Origin: CAZLMW01 sp964560875
Lineage (GTDB): Bacteria > Myxococcota_A > UBA9042
Length of the DNA stretch: 64,000 nt
NCBI GenBank assembly: GCA_964560875.1
Contig: CAZLMW010000016.1
Span: forward strand, 1-64,000
Reading direction: 5' to 3'
Both the position numbers and the translations under genes were made by a program. The notes beneath the pieces are model-generated. The model was not told where the DNA came from and searched no databases. It saw only the letters and a program-made list of their open reading frames with translations. Below are positions 33,779 to 42,500 of the stretch, piece by piece; the first letter of the stretch is position 1, and each line of letters starts with the position of its first letter.

Positions 33779-36314
33779 CTTCCTCGGGCTTGAAGCCGGT
33801 CGAGTAGAACTTCACGACGCCCTTGCGATCGATCAGGAAGGTGGCAGGCATCGAGTAGACCTGCCAGGTGCCCATCAGGATGTTCTCGGGGTCGGTGAGC
33901 ACGGGGTATTTCACGCCGTACTTCTTGGCGAACTCCAGCGACGCGCTGCCGTCGTCATCGACGCCGATGCCGATGATCTGCAGGCCCTTCTTGCCCAGCT
34001 CTTTGTGGTGGCGCACGAGGTAAGGCATCTCCTTCTTGCAGGGACCGCACCACGACGCGAAGAAGTTGAGCAGGGTGACCTTGCCCTTGAAGTTCTTCTC
34101 GCTGAGCGTCTTGCCGTCGGCGGTTTCGGCGCTGAACGCGGGCGCGGGACGACCGCGAAGGTCCTCGACAACCTCGCGCAGATCGGACTGGGCGTACTTG
34201 CGGGTCTTGACGTTGGTGTCTGCGCAGCAGCGGAAGCCGGTCGTCGCGTTGCGGTTGCCGATGCCGCGGATGAACGCGCGCTGGTTGCAAGCTGCGTATT
34301 CGCCCGACGACGCGTGACCGCCCATCATCGTGGCCTTGTCCTTGGTGGGGCCGACCCACTCGGCAATGTTGCCGGCCATGTCGTACAGCGCGTTGGGCGT
34401 GCGGCAGTTTTCCTTGGTGCCCGCGCCGACCGCCTTGCCCTGGTACTTGTCGCCCTGGTCGTGGCAGTTGCCCGGCTGGTAGACCGAGCCGTACGGGTAC
34501 ATGCGCCCCTCGACGTCATCGTCGCCCCACATGCCGTTGTTGTTGTTGTCCTCGGCCGGCTCACCCGAACAGGCCGAAACCCACTCTTCCTCCGTGCACA
34601 GGCGCTTGCCAGCGGTCTCGCACGCGGCCTTGGCCTGCATCCAGTTGACGCGCGCGGGCTTGGCGCCGATGACCATCGCGGCTTTGCCGTCCTTGGTGAC
34701 CGAGTTCTCGTACGGGTCGATCCAGAACTGACCGGCCTTCGTGGAGGCCTGCACCATGGTCGTGCCGTCGGTCTTGGCGAGCTTCTTCTCTTCCTTGGCC
34801 GCGCCGCCGCCCTGCGCTTTCTTGATGGCGTTGTTGATGTGGTACTTCATGATCGACTTGGAGCCTGAACCGGTGACCATCACGCCGTTGATGTAGGTTC
34901 GCGGGGTGCCGTAGATGCCGGCCTTGTAGGCGAGCTGAATGTCGGCGCGAATGCTGGCCTTGGTGTTCGGGTCCTTCATGCACGCGTCGTACTTTGCGAG
35001 GTCCAGGCCGATACTCTTGGCGTGGTTGCGCAGCGAGGCTTCGTCAAGCGACTGCTGGTTGGCGTACATGATGTCGTGCATCTGCCAGAACTTGCCCTGC
35101 AGACCGGCGCAGCGGCCGGCCCACGACGACTCGCATGCGTTGGGGTGCTTGTCGTAGCCGGACATCGGCGGGTTGCAGCGGCCGTTCATCGGGAAGTTCT
35201 TCATCACGAACTTGACCGGCTTGCCTTTGAATTCCTTGATCACCGCGTCCATCGTCAGCGCGAGGTAGCGGCAGTAGGGGCACTGGAAGTCGGCGAACTT
35301 GACCACGGTCACGACACCGTTGGGGTCGCCCTTGATGAAGTCGCACTTGTTGACCGGCGGGTAGAACTCGGTCCAGCCGTCTTCGACCTTTTTACCGCCG
35401 ACCTTGACCTTGGCGAGGTCGTACTTGACGACGGCGCACTCGGGATCGGTCGGTGTGCCTTTGATCGCGCCAGCACCAGCGGCGGCGGCGGCCGGATTGG
35501 CGGCGGCGGTGGGCTGACCGGCGGCGGGGTTGGCGGCACCAGCAACGGCGGCGGGAGCGGCCCCGGCTTTGCCGGCGGGGGCGGCGGCGGCGGAACCATC
35601 AGCGAGGCTGTGGCAGTGCGGCGGCTGGCCCTTCTTGGCGCACTCGAGCGCCATCGCGTCGAACTTCTCCTTGGCCATGTCCTGGCCGACAAAGGCGATG
35701 CCAAACGCGGCGAGCGTGACGAGGATGGCGTTGGCGACCGGTGCTTTCATGCCCGTGAGCGCGTCGATACTGCCCTGGATGGCGTTGCCGACCGTCTTGG
35801 GGCCGGCGCTGATGGCGACAACGGTGCTGATGATGTTGACGGCGTACAGGCTCATGCAGAACAGGCAGTACGTCGCGAGGATCGCGGTCGACACGTAGGC
35901 CATGTACGCGGCGTGGACGCAGGTCAGCAGGCCGATGCCAGCGACCGCGGTGATGCTGACCCGGCCGGCGTCGATCTCTTTTTGATCATCGCTGGACAGG
36001 GCGCGCAGCGTCGTCCAGGCCAGGTACAGCATCACGGCGTAGGTCGGGATGGCGTACAGGGCGACCGGCAGATCGAACAGCACCGATTGCGGCGACGTAT
36101 TGACCGCGTCGCAGTTGAACGTCGAGTTGATGTTGCAGGCGCTGTCTTTGAGGATGCCCGACGCCAGCGCCAGCTTGTGCCGGACCATGTACACGGCGAC
36201 GCCGAGTCCGACGGCGAGCACCGCCATCAGGCCGTACAGGACGTTTTCGTTGTTGGGCAGGCCGCCGCGGTCGGGCCCGGTGGATGGCGTCGTGGTCGGG
36301 GCGTCGCTGCTCAT
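33732..36314 (-). CDS. four-module redox protein: VKOR, DsbA, FGE-like, TlpA
   Basis: 860 residues. The N-terminal VKOR domain (about 20-215, around five membrane helices) has loop cysteines C60 and C68 and the C150-L-F-C153 quinone-side motif. An Ala/Pro/Gly linker follows. A DsbA-like thioredoxin (about 325-500) has C345-P-Y-C348 and a cis-proline at GTP471. A formylglycine-generating-enzyme-like domain (about 515-700) has RVNWMQAKAACETAGKRLC, MAGNIAEW and TTGFRCC. A TlpA-like thioredoxin (about 715-860) has WC756-GPC759 and SMPATF. VKOR passes DsbA electrons to quinone in many bacteria; the rest of the fusion is unusual. The FGE-like domain keeps only one of the two active-site cysteines (C676), so true formylglycine activity is doubtful. 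AAGGAG lies 6 nt before the ATG. Confidence 0.92.
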   Translation of the reverse strand: MSSDAPTTTPSTGPDRGGLPNNENVLYGLMAVLAVGLGVAVYMVRHKLALASGILKDSACNINSTFNCDAVNTSPQSVLFDLPVALYAIPTYAVMLYLAWTTLRALSSDDQKEIDAGRVSITAVAGIGLLTCVHAAYMAYVSTAILATYCLFCMSLYAVNIISTVVAISAGPKTVGNAIQGSIDALTGMKAPVANAILVTLAAFGIAFVGQDMAKEKFDAMALECAKKGQPPHCHSLADGSAAAAPAGKAGAAPAAVAGAANPAAGQPTAAANPAAAAAGAGAIKGTPTDPECAVVKYDLAKVKVGGKKVEDGWTEFYPPVNKCDFIKGDPNGVVTVVKFADFQCPYCRYLALTMDAVIKEFKGKPVKFVMKNFPMNGRCNPPMSGYDKHPNACESSWAGRCAGLQGKFWQMHDIMYANQQSLDEASLRNHAKSIGLDLAKYDACMKDPNTKASIRADIQLAYKAGIYGTPRTYINGVMVTGSGSKSIMKYHINNAIKKAQGGGAAKEEKKLAKTDGTTMVQASTKAGQFWIDPYENSVTKDGKAAMVIGAKPARVNWMQAKAACETAGKRLCTEEEWVSACSGEPAEDNNNNGMWGDDDVEGRMYPYGSVYQPGNCHDQGDKYQGKAVGAGTKENCRTPNALYDMAGNIAEWVGPTKDKATMMGGHASSGEYAACNQRAFIRGIGNRNATTGFRCCADTNVKTRKYAQSDLREVVEDLRGRPAPAFSAETADGKTLSEKNFKGKVTLLNFFASWCGPCKKEMPYLVRHHKELGKKGLQIIGIGVDDDGSASLEFAKKYGVKYPVLTDPENILMGTWQVYSMPATFLIDRKGVVKFYSTGFKPEEDAPRLQSRIENLLKR

Positions 36315-36431
36315 GCGGGGCTCCTTCTCGGTTCGCGCGCCCTCTCAGGCGCCGTTACTTTCGCAATTCGTGCAAGCTTTTCATGCAGTTGGCGTCGCGT
36401 CGACGGGGTCCGCAGACGCGCGGGGGCGTGC

Positions 36432-36459
36432 ACTATAATCAGACGGCGCATCAACGCAA
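36432..36459 (-). promoter_or_regulatory. candidate promoter for the VKOR-fusion gene
   Basis: On the minus strand TTGCGT (36454-36459), a 16-bp space and TATAGT (36432-36437) resemble a weak sigma-70 promoter, about 120 bp before the ATG. The same bases read TATAAT (36434-36439) on the plus strand, facing xseA, but without a good -35 there. This is one of the few AT-rich spots in the 283-bp divergent space. Confidence 0.35.
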
Positions 36460-36597
36460 CTCTCCCTTGCTTGAACCGCCGAAACTGAGCTACCGACGCC
36501 CAACCCCTGGTCGTCGGCAAATGTTCCCGCCAAGGCCGGAATCTGGCGGGATCTGTGCGCTGGCAGGTTTGCGGCGCGGCGGCTACCGTGCGGCCTG

Positions 36598-38091
36598 ATG
36601 AACGATCGATTCCGACGTCCTGAGCGCCCGTCACCGTCCGATCGCGGCGCGGACAAACACGTCTTGACGCCGACCCTGGTCAACCAGGCGGTGCGAAAAC
36701 GGCTGTCGGACATGCGGGACATCCATGTCCGTGGTGAAGCGACGGGCGTGAAGGTTCGCAACGGCCACCTGTACTTCGATCTCAAGGACAGCGGCAGCCG
36801 ATTGCCGGTGACGGTCTGGCGATCGCAGGTGCAGAAGCTGGGCTTGAAGCTGCGCGATGGCGACGAGGTGATCTGCCGCGGTCAGATCGATGTCTGGGTG
36901 CCCGGCGGCCGCTATTCATTCGTCGCGTGGCACGTGGCGCTGGCGGGAACTGGCGCGCTCTGGGCGGCGTTTCAAAAGCTCAAAGAACAGCTGGGCAAAG
37001 AGGGGCTGTTCGACCGCGATCGCAAGCGGAAGCTGCCGTTTTTGCCCCGCACCGTCGGCATCGTGACCAGCGCGGACGGCGCGGCGTTGCGGGACATGGT
37101 GCGGATCATCGGTGATCGATTTCCGGTGCGGATCGTTGTGGCGGCGGCCAAGGTGCAGGGCCCGTACGCGCCATCTCAGATCCAGCGCGCGATCCAACGC
37201 CTCGATCGCGGCGGCCTCTGCGACGTGATCATCTGCGGTCGCGGCGGTGGTTCCATCGAAGACCTGTGGGCGTTTAACGAAGAACCCGTCGTGCGCGCGA
37301 TCGCTGCCTGCCAAACGCCGATCGTGAGCGCCGTGGGCCATGAAACTGACACGTTGCTGAGCGACTATGCGGCCGATGCCCGCGCGCCGACCCCGACCGC
37401 GGCGGCGGAGATGGTGGTGCCGAGCCGGGCTGAGCTTTCGGCCTCGATCGCGGCGACACGGCTGCGTTTGCGGCGACGGCTGCAGACCCGGGTGGCGCAG
37501 GAACGACGCGCTTTGCGCAGCGCGCGATCGCGGCTCGGCCATGGCCAGACGTTGGTGTTGCAGCCGCGTCGCGCGATCGACGAGCTCACCTTGCGGGCTC
37601 AGCACGCGATGCGCGAACACCTCGGCGACGCGCGCGTGCGGCTCGGCAAGCAAGACAAACGCCTGCAGCGAGCCCATCCACACGCTCGACTCGCGCGGCA
37701 GCAAGCGGCGCTGACACGGCTGCGACAACGGCTCTTGGCGGCGGGTCCAGCGGCGGTTGCGCGAGCACGCAAGCGGCAGGCGATCGCCCAGACGCGGCTG
37801 CTCGGGGTGGGGCGCAGCGGTCAATTGGCCGCGACCTGTCGACGGAAGCTGGCGACCGCGCACGCAACGTTGCGCGCCCTGGATCCACGCGCAGCCCTGG
37901 GCCGTGGCTACAGCATTGTGCGCGACAGGCAGACGGGAAAGGCGATCCGCGCGGCGCACGAGGTCGCGGTGGGCGCGGAGTTGGATGTGTTGCTGGCGGC
38001 GGGTCAGCTGGAAGCGGTCGTGACCGGCCGTGCAACGGTAGACGAGGGCAAGCCGACGAGCGGCGAGAGTCCCGTCAGCTCCACGTCGTGA
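36598..38091 (+). CDS. xseA: exodeoxyribonuclease VII large subunit
   Basis: 497 residues, slightly long for the family. XseA with small XseB subunits degrades single-stranded DNA from both ends. The N-terminal OB fold has HVRGEATGVKVRNGHLYFDLKD (about 43-64); the catalytic domain has VGIVTSADGAALRDM, FPVRIVVAAAKVQG, IICGRGGGSIEDLWAFNEEPV and SAVGHETDTLLSDYAADARAPTPTAAAE, all classic XseA motifs. A long coiled-coil region and a C-terminal strand end with LGRGYSIVRD. No xseB gene is adjacent. Its 3' end overlaps the convergent cNMP/oxygenase gene by 17 bp. Confidence 0.96.
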   Translation: MNDRFRRPERPSPSDRGADKHVLTPTLVNQAVRKRLSDMRDIHVRGEATGVKVRNGHLYFDLKDSGSRLPVTVWRSQVQKLGLKLRDGDEVICRGQIDVWVPGGRYSFVAWHVALAGTGALWAAFQKLKEQLGKEGLFDRDRKRKLPFLPRTVGIVTSADGAALRDMVRIIGDRFPVRIVVAAAKVQGPYAPSQIQRAIQRLDRGGLCDVIICGRGGGSIEDLWAFNEEPVVRAIAACQTPIVSAVGHETDTLLSDYAADARAPTPTAAAEMVVPSRAELSASIAATRLRLRRRLQTRVAQERRALRSARSRLGHGQTLVLQPRRAIDELTLRAQHAMREHLGDARVRLGKQDKRLQRAHPHARLARQQAALTRLRQRLLAAGPAAVARARKRQAIAQTRLLGVGRSGQLAATCRRKLATAHATLRALDPRAALGRGYSIVRDRQTGKAIRAAHEVAVGAELDVLLAAGQLEAVVTGRATVDEGKPTSGESPVSSTS

Positions 38092-39376
38092 GCGCCTTGC
38101 CGGGGCCCGAGTAGCCGATGAAACACGACATGGCGACGCGCGGTCCGCCGATCGACGGATGAACAGCGTGCACCCGATCGCTTCGCATCAGCAGCAGCTC
38201 GCCGGTGCCGGGCGTGATCTTGGCGGCTGACGGGGGCAGCTTGTTGCGATCGAGGAAGTCGTAGCGACCGTCGCGCAGCTTCTCGAACTCTTCGGCCGAA
38301 GGATCGATGTCCCACAGCTCCAGCTCGCCGCCTTCACGCGGCGCGCGGATGTAGCAGTTCATCGCCAGCTGACACTTTTGTTGGGTCGCTCGCGGTGAGT
38401 CGGGCACATCGCGGGCCAGCACGTCCTGGTGGGGCGGCAGCGAGTGGGCATCTTCGAACATCCGCGCGATGCCCGACAGCATCTTGCGTCCGTGCAGGCT
38501 TTCGATGAACGCGCCTTGCGGCCATAGCTCATCAAGCTCCAGACGCAGCCGCTCGATCGGCGTCAGGTAGGGGAAGCAGTACTTGCGGATGCTCCACATC
38601 GTCTCCTGCGCCGCCTCGTAATAGACGTCGAGCATCGCCTCGTCGTTTTCGGTCTCGAACAGCGTCATTCCGATGCGCTGTACGCCCACGTCTTCGGCCA
38701 TCAGGTAGCGGGCAAAACCGGGGTGCTTGAGCAGGCGTCGAACGATCTTTTCGCAGAGCCAGCGCGGATACCAGGTCGGGATGCGGATCGCGAGCAGCTC
38801 GCCGTCGAGCAGTTTTTGCAGGTCGTCAAGCTCGAGGCTGAGCGCGTGCTTGATCGGCAGGTGACCGGTGACCTCCTGGGTGTCCAGCGGCGCGGCCATA
38901 CCGGACATGGGGCGTCGATAGTCTTCCTCGTGGCTGCCGAGCACCCGCTGCACGAAACGACTGGTGCTGCGCATACGCTGCGCGACCGTCTGACCGAGGC
39001 TGTGGGCGAGCCGCAGGGCCATCACGCTGCCGTCGGCGACCATCTGGTCGAAGACATGCTTGCGCAGGACGATCAACTTGCTGGGCCGCGTGGTCATGAT
39101 CGACGCGGTTCGCTTGCCGGGATTGAGCAGGCCGACCTCGCCGAAAAATGAGCCGGCCTGCAGCCGCGCGATGCCGTGCCGTTCGTCGGACGACTCGATG
39201 ATGACCTCGACCTCGCCCTTCTCAAGCAGGAACAGGTCGCCACCCTCGGTCCCCTGGCGAACGACGATACAACCCGCTGCGACGTCCATCGCCGTGCACG
39301 AATCGGCGAGCTCCTGGACCTGGTTCGCAGAGAGCCCCGCGATCAAGCTAAACCCCTGCAATCTCGATGCTTCCAT
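38075..39376 (-). CDS. cyclic-nucleotide-binding domain fused to a 2-oxoglutarate/Fe(II) oxygenase domain
   Basis: About 433 residues from ATG 39376, which has GAGGA about 4 nt upstream. The N-terminal cNMP-binding domain (about 5-125) includes GCIVVRQGTEGGDLFLLEKGEVEVI and the phosphate-binding-cassette-like segment GSFFGEVGLLNPGKRTASI. The C-terminal half looks like a 2-oxoglutarate Fe(II) dioxygenase: H316-x-D318 (PPHQD), a distal histidine H403 (RVHAVHP) and R413 (GPRVAMSCF) for 2-oxoglutarate, on a double-stranded beta-helix with GELLLM. This suggests an oxygenase controlled by cyclic nucleotide (or structurally regulated by it). The substrate is unknown; amino acids, peptides or lipids are all possible. 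Tail-to-tail overlap with xseA. Confidence 0.82.
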   Translation of the reverse strand: MEASRLQGFSLIAGLSANQVQELADSCTAMDVAAGCIVVRQGTEGGDLFLLEKGEVEVIIESSDERHGIARLQAGSFFGEVGLLNPGKRTASIMTTRPSKLIVLRKHVFDQMVADGSVMALRLAHSLGQTVAQRMRSTSRFVQRVLGSHEEDYRRPMSGMAAPLDTQEVTGHLPIKHALSLELDDLQKLLDGELLAIRIPTWYPRWLCEKIVRRLLKHPGFARYLMAEDVGVQRIGMTLFETENDEAMLDVYYEAAQETMWSIRKYCFPYLTPIERLRLELDELWPQGAFIESLHGRKMLSGIARMFEDAHSLPPHQDVLARDVPDSPRATQQKCQLAMNCYIRAPREGGELELWDIDPSAEEFEKLRDGRYDFLDRNKLPPSAAKITPGTGELLLMRSDRVHAVHPSIGGPRVAMSCFIGYSGPGKALTTWS

Positions 39377-39584
39377 ACGATCCTCGTCGGCGCCGTCGTG
39401 GCCAGTCTCGGCAAGAACCTGACAGCCGTACCGTCGCAGATTGTTGGCACGTTTGGCCAAGTGTGCAAAAACCCCGGTAGATGCCTACCTGCACCGAATC
39501 GATGTGCCTACGGGTTTACGCTCAAACCGATGGGCGCCTGCCCGTGCCCCCTTGCCTGTGTCCAGGAGACACGGAGTCGCCGCA

Positions 39585-42500
39585 GTGAAGCCTGGCAGTA
39601 TCCTCGACGGACGCTACCGGATCGAAAAGGTCGCGGGCGAAGGCGGTATGGGAACTGTCTATCGCGCGATCGACCAGATGTTCGAAGAGCCGGTGGCGAT
39701 CAAGGTGTTGCACGCCACCACCGGCCGCGTCGAAGAGCGATTTGCAGCCGAGATCGAGATCCTCACGCGCCTGAATCACCCCGCCGTGGTCAGCACCATC
39801 GGCTCGGGCGTGACGCCTGAAGGCAAGCCGTACATGGCGCTGGAGTGGCTCGAGGGCATCGAGCTGGCCGAGCGGCTCGAATCCGGAGAGACGCTGACCG
39901 TCGAAGAGACGATCACGATGATCCGTCGTATCGCCGATGGGCTTGGCGTCGCGCACCGGCTCGGCGTCGTTCACCGCGATCTGAAGCCGAGCAACCTCTT
40001 TCTCGCCGCGGGCCGACCCGATCGGGTCAAGGTGCTCGACTTTGGCGTGGCGCGACGGATGCAGCTCGAACGGAAGCTGACGCAAACAGGCACCGCGCTG
40101 GGCACGCCGCAATATATGTCACCGGAACAAGCCGGTGGGCACGCGGTAGACGTTCGATCGGACGTGTTTGCGCTCGGCTCGGTGATGTTCGAGTGCTTGA
40201 CCGGGCGCCCGGCCTATCCCGGCGAGACCGTGATGGCCGTGTTGACCGCGATCCTGCTCGGCCAGCCGCCGCGGTTGCACGAATTCCGGCCCGATCTGCC
40301 CGATGAGCTCGACACCGTGCTCGCCAAGATGATGGCCAAGGAGGCCGTGGATCGTTATCCGGACGGGCACGCGGTTTCTCGCGCTCTGGCCACGCTCGGT
40401 TCGGTCAAGGGCTCCCGACCGGTCAGCGAGGGCTTCAAGGCGCTGACGTTGACCGGCCAGGAGCGGCGCTTCCTCTGCATCGTCGCCGTCGGCGTCAACC
40501 GCATGACCGAGGACGCCGACATCGCCGAGACGATGGCCGACCTCGACATCGAAGGTGAAGTGGCCCAGCTGCGCACGGTCGCCGCGATGTTCGGTGCGCG
40601 CGTCGAAGAGCTGCCCGATGGCTCGATCACGGCGACGCTCGACACGATCGGCGCTCCCCAACAACAGGTCGAACGAGCTGCGCGATGTGCACTCCGCCTG
40701 CGTGAACAAGTGGCCGATTCGCCGATCGTGCTGGTCTCTGGGTGGGGCAATCTCGCCGACGCCGCGGCGCTCCAAGCGTTCTGTGATCGCGCGGTCGCCG
40801 AATTCCAATACGGCACCGCCGAGGGTGTGCTTGTCGAGGACGAAACCTCGCAATTGCTCAGCGAACGATTCGTCTCCAAGCCACATGACCGCGGCGTTGT
40901 GCTGCTGCGCGAAGAAGCCACGCCGACCCAGGCGCGAAAGGTGCTGGGCAAGGCGACGACCTGCGTCGGACGCGCCCGCGAACTGGCGATGTTGGAGACA
41001 ACGTTCGTCACCTGTGCCGAAGAGGGTGAGTCGTCCGCGATCATCGTCAGCGCGCCGCCGGGCATGGGCAAGAGCCGCGTGCTCGTCGAGCTGCTCGGCC
41101 GCGTCAAGGCCAACGAACCAGACACCATCGTGCTGTATACGCGCGGCGACGAGATCAGCGCCGGTGGTGCCCTCGGCGTGCTTCGACCCGCGATCCGCAC
41201 ATTGGCCGGGCTCTCGCCAGCCGACCCTGCGGCCGAACAGCTCGATCAGCTCCGCAAGCGGGTTGACCGCTACGTCGAAGACGACCCCGAAACGACAGCG
41301 CTCTTCCTCGCCGAGATCGCCGGCGTGCCGCTCGACGACGGCGCACACCCACAGATCCGCGCCGCGCGCCGCGATCCGGCCCTGATGGCCCAGCAGATGC
41401 GCAACGCTTTCATCAACTTCCTCGCGTCCGAAGCTCGCGAAGAGGTGGTGCTGATCGCGATCGACGACCTGCAATGGGGCGACGATCCATCGGTCAAGTA
41501 CATCGACTCTCTGCTCGAAGAAACCGAAGACGACGAAGACGCCTCGCTCATGGTCGTCGCGATGGGCCGGCCCGAGATGCTCAAACGCTTCCCCGGCCTG
41601 TGGAAAGACCGCGGTGTCGCGCAGATCGAGCTCGGTCGGCTGTCCAACAAGGCCGCGCGAAAGCTCGTGCGCCAGGTGCTCGGAGATACGGCCGCACCGC
41701 AGTTCATCCGGTCGCTCGCCGAACGCTCCGAAGGCAACCCGTACTACCTCGAGGAGCTGATCCGCGCCGCGGCTCGCGCGCCCGACGATTCGACCGATCT
41801 GCCGCGCAGCATCCTGGGCATGGTCCAAGCGCGTTTGGACAAACTCGAGTCGGATACCCGCCTGGCTCTGCGCGCCGGCAGCATCTTTGGCCCGGTGTTC
41901 TGGGGTTCTGCGGTCGCTCACCTGCTCGGTGGATCGGGTCGTTCCGTCGCGGCAAGCGACGCCCTGGAAGCCGCCCTCGCCGCCGAATTCATCCGCATCG
42001 AGGAGACCAGCGCGTTTGCCGACGAGGTCGCCTACAGTTTCAGTACGCTGACCGTGCGTGAAGCCGCCTACGCGATGCTCACCGAGGAAGACAAGGCGCT
42101 CGGCCACAGCCTCGCGGCGGAGTGGCTCGAAGACCGTGGCGTCAACGACGCGCTGGTCCTCGCCGAACACCACGAACGCGGCGGCAACAGCGACAAAGCT
42201 GCGGCCTGGTACCTCGAAGCGGCGGTCGACGCCCTCGAAGCCAACGATATGCCGAAGGTGCTCGACCTTTGCTCGCGCGGCGAAGCGACCGGGGTCACCA
42301 GCGAAGTGCTCGGCCACCTCAAGGTGCTCGAAGCGGAAGCGTGCGAATGGGCGGGCGATGCAGATCGAGCCGAAAACGCCGCCGAATTGGCCCTGGACTT
42401 GCTCCCGGTGGGCAGCGAACGGTGGTTCCACGCGGCGGGCAACCTGATGATCGCGAGCTGCCGGATGGGTTGGACCGACGACGCATCGCGGCGCGTGGAA

